A DNA stretch of 64,000 bases from NCBI RefSeq assembly GCF_009928485.1, contig NZ_JAABNP010000003.1, positions 124,001 through 188,000 on the forward strand. Reading direction: 5' to 3'. The position numbers and the translations under genes were made by a program. Positions 27,417 through 38,053 of this stretch are shown here, one piece after another (position 1 is the stretch's first letter; each line of letters begins with the position of its first letter). The stretch comes from Clostridium sp. C2-6-12 (GTDB taxonomy: Bacteria > Bacillota > Clostridia > Clostridiales > Clostridiaceae). Below the pieces are notes generated by a model. That model saw only the letters and a program-made list of their open reading frames with translations, was not told the origin of the DNA and ran no database searches.

Positions 27417-28139
27417 TTATTGTTCTTCTATATCTCCAAATATTTCTTTTTGATACTTCTTAGCAAGTTCTTTATCCATTGGTTCTACACCTTCGAGTGG
27501 ATAATTAATGCCTAAAACTCTATATTTATTTGCTCCTAGAACATGATATGGTAGGAGTTCTACTTTTTCTACATTGGGGATTGTATCAACAAATTCCTTA
27601 AGTTTTTTCAAATGTTCTTCTCCATCAGTTAAGCCTGGTACTACAACATGTCTTATCCATATTTTAGTATTATTTTTCTTCATTGCTTCTAAAAATCTTA
27701 AGGATTCGTCAATTTCCATTGCTGTAATATTTTTATAGCCTTCTTTAGTAAAATGTTTTACATCAAACAATACTAAATCTGTATATTTCAATATTTCATC
27801 ATAATTACCAAAACCATATCCTGCAGTATCAAGACAAGTGTGTATTCCCTTGTTTTTACATAATTTCAATGTTTCTAGAAGAAATTCTGGCTGCCTTAAT
27901 GGGTCCCCACCTGAAAACGTTACTCCACCACCACTGCTAGCAAAATAAGTTTTAAATCTTTCTATCTTCTTAACCAATTCTTCTGGTGTATATTCTTCTC
28001 CTCCATTAGGACTCCAGGTATCTGGATTATGACAATACTTACATCTTAATGCACAACCTTGAAGAAATACCACCACTCTTATTCCAGGTCCATCTACAAG
28101 CCCCATAGTTTCAATTGAATGAACTCTACCTTTTACCAT
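27417..28139 (-). CDS. pflA: pyruvate formate-lyase activating enzyme
   Basis: A radical SAM enzyme: CALRCKYCHNPDTW carries the CxxxCxxC motif that holds the 4Fe-4S cluster. GGGVTFSGGDPLRQPEF, LDTAGYG and KIWIRHVVVPGLTD are PflA hallmarks. It abstracts hydrogen from the PflB glycine to form the catalytic radical. ATG 28139 has AAAGGTGG at 8 nt and is preferred over GTG 28151. It lies 185 bp after pflB, beyond a terminator hairpin, so it may rely on partial read-through or its own promoter. Confidence 0.95.
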   Translation of the reverse strand: MVKGRVHSIETMGLVDGPGIRVVVFLQGCALRCKYCHNPDTWSPNGGEEYTPEELVKKIERFKTYFASSGGGVTFSGGDPLRQPEFLLETLKLCKNKGIHTCLDTAGYGFGNYDEILKYTDLVLFDVKHFTKEGYKNITAMEIDESLRFLEAMKKNNTKIWIRHVVVPGLTDGEEHLKKLKEFVDTIPNVEKVELLPYHVLGANKYRVLGINYPLEGVEPMDKELAKKYQKEIFGDIEEQ

Positions 28140-28237
28140 ATAATCAACCACCTTTGATTCATTTAACAGTTACGAATTAACAAATGAATATAATTTTCTT
28201 TTTTATTATTCTACATTCTAATCTTTGAAATATAAAC

Positions 28238-28291
28238 AGACGGAACCTTAGATTTGTAAGTAAATTTTACTATTTATCCAAGGTTCCGTCT
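28238..28291 (-). terminator. terminator downstream of pflB
   Basis: AGACGGAACCTT / AAGGTTCCGTCT separated by 30 nt, between pflB and pflA. The T-tract is weak, which may allow read-through into pflA. Confidence 0.65.
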
Positions 28292-28324
28292 ATAATTTTA
28301 TTATCCTAATAATCCAATATTTAA

Positions 28325-30556
28325 TTAAATACTTTCATGGAAAGTTCTGCTTATAACTTCTAATTGTTGTTCTTTAGATAATCTGCTGAAGTTAACTGCA
28401 TATCCTGAAACTCTAATTGTTAATGTTGGATATTTATCTGGATTTTCCATTGCATCAATTAATGTTTGTCTGTTAAGAACATTAACATTTAAGTGATGAG
28501 CACCTTGAACAAAATATCCGTCTAAAATCGCAACTAAGTTAGTGATTTTTTGGTTTTCATCTTTTCCTAGCGCATCTGGAACAATTGAGAATGTGTTAGA
28601 AACACCATCTTGGCATATTCCGTTGTAAGGAATCTTAGCTACTGAGTTAAGTGATGCTAATGCTCCATTTACATCTCTACCATGCATTGGGTTAGCCCCT
28701 GGTGCTAATGGTTCACCTTTCTTTCTTCCATCTGGAGTTGTTCCTGTCTTCTTACCATACATAACATTAGATGTAATTGTAAGTGCTGATAATGTATGAA
28801 CAGCATCTCTGTATAATGGATGTTTCTTAAGTTCTCCAGAGAATTTAGTTACTAATTCTACACCTAAATCATCTGCTCTATCATCATCATTTCCGTATTT
28901 AGGGAAGTCACCCTCTACTTCAAAATCTATTGCAATTCCTTCTTCATTTCTGATTGGTCTAACTTTAGCAAATTTAATAGCTGATAATGAATCTATAGCT
29001 ACTGAAAGTCCAGCAATACCAAATGCCATTAATCTTTCTACTTTTGTATCATGAAGTGCCATTTGACTTGCTTCATAAGCATATTTGTCATGCATGCAGT
29101 GAATTATATTCATTGTATCTACATAGATTTTAGCAACATATTCTAGAACTTTATCATAGTTTGCTTTAACTTTCTTGTAATCAAGAACTTCCTCATCTGT
29201 AAGTTTTGGAATTCCTGGTACTACTTTTATACCTTTTAATTCATCAACTCCACCATTTATAGCATATAAAAGTGATTTAGCAATATTAGCTCTAGCTCCA
29301 AAGAATTGCATTTGTTTTCCAACCTTCATAGCAGATACACAACAAGCTATTGCATAATCATCACCATAAATAGGTCTCATAACTTCATCACTTTCATATT
29401 GAATTGAATCTGTCTTAATTGATATATCTGCACAGTATTTCTTAAAGTTTTCTGGTAATTTATCTGACCATAAAACTGTTAAGTTAGGTTCTGCTGATGT
29501 TCCTAAATTTATTAATGTGTGAAGATATCTATAAGAATTCTTTGTAACAAGAGGCTTACCATTGATGCTCATACCACCAATTGATTCTGTTACCCAAGTT
29601 GGGTCTCCACCAAATAATTCATTATATTCTGGAGTTCTTAAATGTCTAACTAATCTTAATTTGATTATTAATTGATCTACAATTTCTTGAGCTTCTTTTT
29701 CAGTAATTAATCCTGCTTCTAAATCTCTTTCAATATAAATATCTAAGAATGTAGAAGTTCTTCCGAATGAAGTTGCTGCTCCATTATTTTCTTTAATTCC
29801 TGCTAAATAAGCAAAGTATAAATGTTGCGCTGCTTCTTTTGCATTTTCTGCTGGGTTAGATATGTCAATTCCATATTTTGCTGCCATTGACTTAACTTCA
29901 CCTAAAGCTCTAATTTGCATAGAAACTTCTTCTCTTTTTCTTATCAATTCATCAAGCATATCTCCTTGAAGATTATCAAGATCTTTTTTCTTTTCTGCTA
30001 TTAAGTAGTCAATACCATAAAGAGCAACTCTTCTATAGTCACCTATTATTCTTCCTCTTCCATAAGCATCTGGAAGACCTGTTAAAAGTCCAGCACTTCT
30101 AGCTGCTCTAATTTCCTTTGTATAAGCATCGAATACACCTTCATTGTGAGTTTTTCTATATTTAGAAAAATAATTTTCAATATTTTCATCTAATTTATAT
30201 CCATATTCCTCTAATGAACTTTGAACCATTCTCATTCCACCAAATGGATTTACAATTCTCTTTAGTGGTGCATCTGTTTGAAGTCCAACTATAACTTCAT
30301 TATCTTTGTCTATATAACCAGCGTCATAATTATCAATTCCAGATACTCTATCTGTAGCAACATCAATGATGCCCTTTTTAACTTCTTCAACTATTAATTC
30401 ATATGCTTTCTTCCATACTTTATCTGTCTTCTCAGATTTACTTTCCAAAAAGCTTGAATCACCTTCATATAACTTGTAATTTTTTTGTATAAAGTTTCTT
30501 ACGTCTATGCTATCCTGCCAAGTACCTTCTTTAAAACCTTCCCATTGTTTAAACAT
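28325..30556 (-). CDS. pflB: pyruvate formate-lyase (formate C-acetyltransferase)
   Basis: At 743 residues it is full length. [11 protein letters not shown] near 415 holds the catalytic Cys pair and [15 protein letters not shown] near the C-terminus holds the radical Gly. It converts pyruvate and CoA to acetyl-CoA and formate; the formate supplies one-carbon units in clostridia. AAGGAGG precedes ATG 30556. A ZTP riboswitch leader links it to folate and purine status. Confidence 0.97.
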   Translation of the reverse strand: MFKQWEGFKEGTWQDSIDVRNFIQKNYKLYEGDSSFLESKSEKTDKVWKKAYELIVEEVKKGIIDVATDRVSGIDNYDAGYIDKDNEVIVGLQTDAPLKRIVNPFGGMRMVQSSLEEYGYKLDENIENYFSKYRKTHNEGVFDAYTKEIRAARSAGLLTGLPDAYGRGRIIGDYRRVALYGIDYLIAEKKKDLDNLQGDMLDELIRKREEVSMQIRALGEVKSMAAKYGIDISNPAENAKEAAQHLYFAYLAGIKENNGAATSFGRTSTFLDIYIERDLEAGLITEKEAQEIVDQLIIKLRLVRHLRTPEYNELFGGDPTWVTESIGGMSINGKPLVTKNSYRYLHTLINLGTSAEPNLTVLWSDKLPENFKKYCADISIKTDSIQYESDEVMRPIYGDDYAIACCVSAMKVGKQMQFFGARANIAKSLLYAINGGVDELKGIKVVPGIPKLTDEEVLDYKKVKANYDKVLEYVAKIYVDTMNIIHCMHDKYAYEASQMALHDTKVERLMAFGIAGLSVAIDSLSAIKFAKVRPIRNEEGIAIDFEVEGDFPKYGNDDDRADDLGVELVTKFSGELKKHPLYRDAVHTLSALTITSNVMYGKKTGTTPDGRKKGEPLAPGANPMHGRDVNGALASLNSVAKIPYNGICQDGVSNTFSIVPDALGKDENQKITNLVAILDGYFVQGAHHLNVNVLNRQTLIDAMENPDKYPTLTIRVSGYAVNFSRLSKEQQLEVISRTFHESI

Positions 30557-30726
30557 TTGTTATCCTCCTTAATACTTAACGATAGAATTTATTGTTATTT
30601 TTTTATCAATAATTCATACCTTTATTGTATACTTTAATTTCATTTTTGTCAATGATATCTTTTCTCATTTAAAATTATTTATCACTTTTTCCAAGTTCTT
30701 CCTCCTTTTAATTAATTTAACAAATA

Positions 30727-30822
30727 AAAAAGCCGACTTTCTGGGCTTTTTTGCCCAGACGGTCGGCTTTTTATAGTCATACTTCATGTGGTTTATCTCC
30801 ACTTCCGTCAGTCATATGACTA
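30727..30822 (-). promoter_or_regulatory. ZTP (pfl motif) riboswitch with overlapping terminator
   Basis: On the minus strand GTCATA (30815-30820) pairs with TATGAC (30776-30781) as P1. Between them are GACTGACGGAAGTGG and ACCAC, and downstream CCGTCTGGGC (30753-30762), the conserved pseudoknot strand of the pfl motif. That strand is also the 5' arm of a terminator, GCCGACCGTCTGGGC / GCCCAGAAAGTCGGC then TTTTTT. Binding of ZTP (AICAR triphosphate), which builds up when 10-formyl-tetrahydrofolate is short, should block the terminator and turn pflB on. Confidence 0.9.
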
Positions 30823-30834
30823 ATCTCTTATTTC

Positions 30835-30863
30835 ATCCTACTATCTCATAATAAATTTGTCAA
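30835..30863 (-). promoter_or_regulatory. sigma-A promoter of pflB
   Basis: TTGACA (30858-30863), a 17-bp spacer and TAGGAT (30835-30840). Transcription would begin about 8-10 nt before the ZTP aptamer. The rest of the gap, 30864-31041, is AT-rich without a visible feature. Confidence 0.85.
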
Positions 30864-31041
30864 CACTAACTTAGATATCAATAATATAATCTTATTTAGA
30901 ATTTTATTGATATTAATCATTATTTTATTTCATATACCCACCCTTCATAGGAGAAACTGCATTATCAGAAAAGATTTTTAGTACACCAGATTCATATTTC
31001 TATATATAATTTCTACTTTTGTAATTTGAAAATATATTTTA

Positions 31042-32496
<1,455 letters not shown>

Positions 32497-32542
32497 TTAT
32501 AATTATTATTTCAACTATAATTTAAATCTACAAAGATAATAT

Positions 32543-34441
32543 TTATCTTATTAAATTCATTAATTGCACTTTTTCTTTTACCTCTGAATTATCATTAATT
32601 GCAAAGTTAATTTCACTATATTCTGAGGTATTAGTTATTATTATCGGTGTAATAACATCATATCCTGCTTTTTTTATTTCTTCTAAATCAAATTCAACGA
32701 GTAAATCTCCTGCTTTTATTGAGTCTCCAGCTTTTACTTTTGCATTAAAGAATTTCCCACCTAATTTTACTGTATCTAAACCTATATGAATTAAAATTTC
32801 TGCACCTTCTTCTGAAATAATTCCTATAGCATGCTTTGTTTCAAATACTGCATTAACAGTTCCATTTACAGGAGAAATTACTCTTCCTTCTTTTGGCATA
32901 ATGGCAATTCCATTTCCCATCATTCCTTCTGCAAACATTGGATCATTTACTTTAGTTAAAGAAACAACTTTACCTTCCATTGGCGAATAAATAAGACAAT
33001 CTTTTACTCTATCAGCTTCATTTGCTGCTATTTCACCTAAATTTAATTGTTCTGTTTTACAATCTTCTTTGTTAGACTCTGGAATATCTTCAAAGCCAAT
33101 AAAATATGTAACTATAAACGAAACAACAAAGGCTATTGCTGCACCAATACATGCAAACATAATATTTCTAAATCCATCAGTTCCAATATATCCTGGAAGT
33201 GCTAGAAGTCCTGGTGAACCTGAAGTATATCTTCCAACTCCAGTAAGACCTAAGAACAATCCTGAAATACCTCCACCAAGCATTACTCCTATTAATGGAC
33301 GCTTTAATTTTAATGTAACACCATACATTGCTGGTTCAGTAATACCACAAACTGCAGTAATACCTGCTGAAGAAGCTAATTGTTTTAATTCACTGTTTTT
33401 TGTCTTTACTGCTACTGCAAGAGAAGCTCCACCTTGAGCAATATTTGAGCCTAACATCCCAGGACCAACTACTGTATCAAAACCAGCTGTTGCTAAATTG
33501 TTAATACCAATTGGAATTAATCCATAATGCATACCTGTCATTACTAGTAATGGCGAGAATGTACCTACAATAAGTGGAACTAACCATCTAGCATATGTAT
33601 TTAAGAAAGCTATTGCTGCTGAAATTCCATTACCACAGATTATACCTATAGGTCCTAATACTATTAGTGTTACTAACCCAGTTACTAATAGAGTTAAAAG
33701 TGGTTTAGTAAAGAACTTAACTGGCTTAGGTGATACTTTATCTGCTATTGGTTCAACAAAGGACATAAACCAAACACCCAAAATAATTGGAATAACAGAA
33801 GATGAATAACTTGCTAAAGTAATAGGTAATCCAACAAAGTAAATTCCTTCTCCACTCTTTTTAGCTGCATTAACCATATTTATAAAGTTTGGATGTAAAA
33901 TAACTGCAGCAATTGACATTGCCATATAAGCATTACACTTAAATTTCTTTGCTGCTGAATTTGCAATTAAGAATGGTAAAAAGTAAAAGGCTGCATCTGC
34001 CATAAAGTTCAAGATTGAATATACTTGACTATCAGTTCCGATTACTTTAAATGTAACTAATAAAGCCATAACAGCTTTTAGCATACCAGCACCCGTGATC
34101 GCTGGTATAATTGGTGTGAAGATACCTGCAATTGTATCAAGAACTTTTACTACAGGTCCTTTGTCATCCTTAACATCGTTTGAAGAATCATTATCAAAGC
34201 TTGCAATTTTATTAATTTCTGCATATACATTAGCAACATCGCTTCCAATTATTACTTGATATTGGCCTCCTTTATTTACAACTCCCATAACTCCTTTTGT
34301 ATTTTTCAGAGTTTCAGTAGAAGCTTTATTATCATCTTTAAGATTAAATCTTAATCTTGTAGCACAATGTGTTAATCCTAAAACATTTTCCGCCCCACCG
34401 ACATTTTTTATAATATCTGTGGATAATTGTTTATAATCCAT
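32543..34441 (-). CDS. PTS beta-glucoside transporter, IIBCA fusion
   Basis: Domain order is IIB (residues 1-85, with Cys26 in LGLTHCATRLRF as phosphorylation site), IIC (about 105-460, ten or so membrane helices, TGMHYGLIPIGINN and TEPAMYGVTLKLKRP motifs), then IIA (about 480-632, active His in EILIHIGLDTVKLGG). It imports and phosphorylates beta-glucosides. AAGGAGG precedes ATG 34441. A cre-like site and a LysR gene transcribed divergently suggest catabolite and substrate control. Confidence 0.95.
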   Translation of the reverse strand: MDYKQLSTDIIKNVGGAENVLGLTHCATRLRFNLKDDNKASTETLKNTKGVMGVVNKGGQYQVIIGSDVANVYAEINKIASFDNDSSNDVKDDKGPVVKVLDTIAGIFTPIIPAITGAGMLKAVMALLVTFKVIGTDSQVYSILNFMADAAFYFLPFLIANSAAKKFKCNAYMAMSIAAVILHPNFINMVNAAKKSGEGIYFVGLPITLASYSSSVIPIILGVWFMSFVEPIADKVSPKPVKFFTKPLLTLLVTGLVTLIVLGPIGIICGNGISAAIAFLNTYARWLVPLIVGTFSPLLVMTGMHYGLIPIGINNLATAGFDTVVGPGMLGSNIAQGGASLAVAVKTKNSELKQLASSAGITAVCGITEPAMYGVTLKLKRPLIGVMLGGGISGLFLGLTGVGRYTSGSPGLLALPGYIGTDGFRNIMFACIGAAIAFVVSFIVTYFIGFEDIPESNKEDCKTEQLNLGEIAANEADRVKDCLIYSPMEGKVVSLTKVNDPMFAEGMMGNGIAIMPKEGRVISPVNGTVNAVFETKHAIGIISEEGAEILIHIGLDTVKLGGKFFNAKVKAGDSIKAGDLLVEFDLEEIKKAGYDVITPIIITNTSEYSEINFAINDNSEVKEKVQLMNLIR

Positions 34442-34473
34442 AGTATTTTCCTCCTTAGATTGTTTTTCTTTAT

Positions 34474-34521
34474 TGATATCATTTACAAATTCATTATATT
34501 GTCTTATGATTTATCTATCAA
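34474..34521 (-). promoter_or_regulatory. PTS operon promoter with cre-like site
   Basis: TTGATA (34516-34521), a 17-bp spacer and TATAAT (34493-34498) on the minus strand. At 34474-34487 the minus strand reads TGTAAATGATATCA, one mismatch from the CcpA consensus TGWAANCGNTNWCA, and it overlaps the predicted start of transcription. Such a position would give catabolite repression. Confidence 0.65.
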
Positions 34522-34580
34522 TACTATATTTAATATGATGACCATAGTTTATATCTATGTATAGGAGGATGTATAATATT

Positions 34581-35468
34581 ATGTTGGAAATACGCTTATT
34601 GAATTATTTCTTAGTTCTTGCTGAAGAACTTCATTATACAAAAGCTGCTGAAAGATTAAATATTTCTCAACCAACTCTAAGTAATCAAATCAAAATTTTA
34701 GAAAGCATGCTAAACGTAAAACTTTTTGATTATGTTCAAAAAAAGACTGTTTTAACGGAACCAGGTAAAATACTAAAAGAACATGCTTATAAAATATTTT
34801 TTGATATAGAACAGGCTGAAAGCGATATAAAAAATTTTACTGGAAAATCAAGAGAGCAAATTCATGTAGGTGCCTCTGGCTCCCACTTACTCCTTATTCC
34901 CTGTTCAAGATTTAATAACATTCATAATGATGTTCTAATAACAATGGAAGAGCATAGAGGCTCTACAATAGTTGAAAATGTTAAAAACGGTAAACTGGAT
35001 TTAGGTGTAATTCACTACTCAGCAGAAGACTCCTTTATACATTCTGAACTTTTAAACATTGAATCTTATCTTGCTGTTGTACCATTAAGTTCTAGACTTG
35101 CAGAATATTCTTCTGTATCTTTAAAAGATTTGACAACAGAAAATATGGTTCTATTAACAAAAACCTCAAATTCAAGAATAAATATTGATAAGGCCTTTAG
35201 TATGATTAATCATATTTGCAAACCAAAAATCGAAACAATCAACTTAGATTCCTGCATTAGATTTATAGAAAATTCAAATAATATTACAATATTGCCAGAT
35301 TCCTATATACGATCAGTAAAGCAAATTGGTTTTAAAGCAATTCCTATTTCTGATTATCCACCTAAGCAGACAGTTAATTTAATTTATAGAAAAGATTTAT
35401 TTATTGATAATATTTTAAAATCATTTTTAAATATTATTAAGGATTTTCATCAAAATACCCATAAATAA
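34581..35468 (+). CDS. LysR family transcriptional regulator
   Basis: MLEIRLLNYFLVLAEELHYT opens the usual LysR winged helix (AAERLNISQPTLSNQIKILE recognition region, residues 18-50). The effector domain (about 88-295) has two Rossmann-like halves. The longest frame begins at 34557, where ATG-TAT-AGG-AGG is part of the ribosome binding site. ATG 34581 is preferred and agrees with the family's start. It diverges from the beta-glucoside PTS operon and is the natural candidate for its regulator. No LicT-type antiterminator gene is visible beside the PTS. Confidence 0.9.
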   Translation: MLEIRLLNYFLVLAEELHYTKAAERLNISQPTLSNQIKILESMLNVKLFDYVQKKTVLTEPGKILKEHAYKIFFDIEQAESDIKNFTGKSREQIHVGASGSHLLLIPCSRFNNIHNDVLITMEEHRGSTIVENVKNGKLDLGVIHYSAEDSFIHSELLNIESYLAVVPLSSRLAEYSSVSLKDLTTENMVLLTKTSNSRINIDKAFSMINHICKPKIETINLDSCIRFIENSNNITILPDSYIRSVKQIGFKAIPISDYPPKQTVNLIYRKDLFIDNILKSFLNIIKDFHQNTHK

Positions 35469-35488
35469 TTTTTTGTTTAATAACAAAA

Positions 35489-35531
35489 ATATGCTACTAA
35501 AAAATAAAACTTTTATTTTTTAGTAGCATAT
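35489..35531. terminator. strong bidirectional terminator
   Basis: ATATGCTACTAAAAAATAAA and its reverse complement form a near-perfect 21-bp stem with a 1-nt centre between the LysR gene and the convergent chemoreceptor gene. Confidence 0.88.
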
Positions 35532-35572
35532 TTATATATTTTAAGGATTTATAATTATCAAAAAATTATTAA

Positions 35573-37573
35573 TTAATTATTTATTTTAAAATTATTTAAT
35601 TCTGTTGCTAATTTTTCTGCCAATACTTGCAGTTCATCTGCATGTTTTGTAAATCTGGCCATAACAGCAGTTATCTCTTCTGTAGATGCAGTTACTTCTT
35701 CTGATACAGACGCTGTTTCCTGAGATATAGAAGAAATATTTTCAATTTCCGATACTACTACCATTTTCTTTTGATTCATATCCTTAGTAGATTCTTTTAC
35801 TTCTTCAACCTTCTTTATCATTGATTCTATAGCTTTAAGAATTTCGTTAAAAATCTCTTGTGTTTTTCCTACTGCTGCTTCTTGCTCTATTACTATTTCT
35901 TCTGTTTGTTTAATAGCATTTACAGCCGTATCAGATTTTGTTTGAATATTAGCTATAATAAGCTTTATTTCCTCTGTGGAGTTTTTAGATTGTTCTGCAA
36001 GCTTTCGTATTTCTTCAGCAACCACTGCAAACCCTTTACCAGCCTCTCCAGCACGTGCAGATTCAATACTTGCGTTTAAAGCTAATAAATTTGTTTGTTC
36101 TGTAATTTCAACTATTGTTTCTGATATATTATTTATCTTTTTAGTGCTATCATTCATATCTTTCACTATATCATTAACTTCTGACGTGGATATTTTTGTT
36201 TTATTAGATTTTTCTATCAGTGCATCTATCATAGACAATCCTTTATCCCCTAAATTTTTAGCATTAACCGATAGATTGTCCATTTCACTAGAATTTTCAC
36301 TGATTTTATCTAAACTATTTGATAAATCATTCATTTCTGCTGCACCATTTTGGGCATTTTGTGCTTGATTGGTTGCTCCTTCCGCAACTTCCTGTATAGC
36401 TTTTGCAACCTCACCTATAGAAGCTGTCACTTCTTCTGACATACTTGCAAGATTGGCTGATGTTTCTAATACTGTCTTAGACGAACTAAAAGAATTACTC
36501 ATAAGGTTTGATATATTACCTATCATTTCATTAAAAGAATTTGCTAAATCCATAAATTCATCTTTAGTTGATGCTTTTATTTTTACAGTTAAATCGCCTT
36601 TAGCCGCTTTTTCAAATACCTCTTTAAGATTTTTAATATTATTTGAAATACCCTTACTTAGAAATAAAGATAAAATTACAGAAACTATAACTATAGCTAA
36701 TATAATGATTAATGTTGTTGTTAATATTGATTTTGTATCATTTGATATTTCTTTTTCATCTAATGTAGCTACTAATTTCCATCCAGTTAATTGATTTGTT
36801 TCATATACACCAAATTTTTGCGCATTATTATATGTATATGTTAAAAAACCTTTTTCTGATGTTTTTACTTCATTCCAAAAATTTTGTTTTGATGCAACAT
36901 CTGTATCAATTAAGTCTTTATTAGGATGAGCTATCATGTTTTTACCTTCTACATCAGCAGCAAATATATAACCTGAAATACCTATTTTCTTTGAGCTTAT
37001 TTTCTCTGTAAGTGTATTTAAAGATACATTCATAGAACAAACGCCAACAATTTTTCCGTCTCGCTCTATAGCCTTAGCAATTGCTACAACGCTTTTTCCT
37101 GTTTGAGCATCTTTAAAAGGTAATGTTACGATTACCTTTCCCTTATTCTCAATAGCTTGTTTATACCAAGGTCTTTCCATATGATTAAATCCATCTGGCA
37201 TTTTTTGATTAGGGTATATTAGAAATTTTCCATCTGCAGTACCTAAATATGTGCTAAAAATATCATTATTACTATCTTTTACGTTTTTTAATAATGATGG
37301 AATAAACGAAGATGGTTCATCTTTGTCCGCATTAACAAAGTTATAATTATTTGATAACATTGTAACTATAGTATTAAAACCTTCAAAATAATTATCAATT
37401 CCAGAATTCACTTCTGATAGCGTCTGTTGACTTGTTACCTTTAATTTTTCATTAAGAATTGATTTAGCCTGCCAATTTGCACCATAGCCTAAAATTAACA
37501 AAGGAATAATACATATTCCCATCAGGCTTAGTACCAATTTACTTCTAATGTTATTAACCTTCATTTTCTTCAT
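35573..37573 (-). CDS. methyl-accepting chemotaxis protein with dCache sensor
   Basis: The layout is one membrane helix (about 12-30), an extracellular double-Cache domain (about 35-280, with [20 protein letters not shown] and [13 protein letters not shown]), a second membrane helix (about 285-307), HAMP (310-362) and a cytoplasmic signalling domain of coiled coils with the hairpin tip [20 protein letters not shown] near 500. The 666-residue length fits a full receptor. The ligand is unknown, though dCache domains often bind amino acids or organic acids. AAAGGAGA precedes ATG 37573. No che genes lie nearby. Confidence 0.94.
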   Translation of the reverse strand: MKKMKVNNIRSKLVLSLMGICIIPLLILGYGANWQAKSILNEKLKVTSQQTLSEVNSGIDNYFEGFNTIVTMLSNNYNFVNADKDEPSSFIPSLLKNVKDSNNDIFSTYLGTADGKFLIYPNQKMPDGFNHMERPWYKQAIENKGKVIVTLPFKDAQTGKSVVAIAKAIERDGKIVGVCSMNVSLNTLTEKISSKKIGISGYIFAADVEGKNMIAHPNKDLIDTDVASKQNFWNEVKTSEKGFLTYTYNNAQKFGVYETNQLTGWKLVATLDEKEISNDTKSILTTTLIIILAIVIVSVILSLFLSKGISNNIKNLKEVFEKAAKGDLTVKIKASTKDEFMDLANSFNEMIGNISNLMSNSFSSSKTVLETSANLASMSEEVTASIGEVAKAIQEVAEGATNQAQNAQNGAAEMNDLSNSLDKISENSSEMDNLSVNAKNLGDKGLSMIDALIEKSNKTKISTSEVNDIVKDMNDSTKKINNISETIVEITEQTNLLALNASIESARAGEAGKGFAVVAEEIRKLAEQSKNSTEEIKLIIANIQTKSDTAVNAIKQTEEIVIEQEAAVGKTQEIFNEILKAIESMIKKVEEVKESTKDMNQKKMVVVSEIENISSISQETASVSEEVTASTEEITAVMARFTKHADELQVLAEKLATELNNFKINN

Positions 37574-37940
37574 ACTCTTCTCCTTTTACTTTACACTTCA
37601 TAATTTAAAATAAATATTTCATTTTTTTAAGCATTACATATTTTCGACTTTTTATGATATCTTCTATAAAATATCGACTTTTCTAAAAAACACTTTACAG
37701 TCTGAATATATTTAAACTTGTAATTTAATACAAATAGCTTTAGGACAAACTTAATTTTCTTAACTTTTTGATATATAATACTTAATTAAATTAAATCATA
37801 CATAGATTAAAAGTAAAAATTCATAAGAGTTAGTTAATAAATAAACAAAATAACCTTTTCTATTTCAACTCTAATCACTAAATAGACCGATTTTCTATAA
37901 ATTTTTTTCCACAGATTTCGCCCCTCCCCTTTATACCACT

Positions 37941-37992
37941 CAAAAAAGATTGTTATTATTTCTAAATAATTATGTAGAAATAATAACAATCT
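37941..37992 (-). terminator. terminator of the GH127 gene
   Basis: AGATTGTTATTATTTCT / AGAAATAATAACAATCT followed on the minus strand by TTTTTTGAG. The rest of the 480-bp gap (37574-38053) is AT-rich and is the likely promoter region of the chemoreceptor; no further structure is seen. Confidence 0.88.
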
Positions 37993-38053
37993 ATTAAGTT
38001 TGGATTATGTTGAATATATACCTTGAAAATATATAAGTTCAAAGGTAATAATT

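Noticed and set aside
33069-33437. 122-codon frame opposite the PTS IIC domain
   Set aside because: The PTS frame is clearly the real one, with recognised motifs throughout; the antisense peptide resembles nothing.
35858-36794. Three open frames antisense to the chemoreceptor gene
   Set aside because: They are shadows of the coiled-coil coding sequence, lack ribosome binding sites, and give low-complexity peptides.
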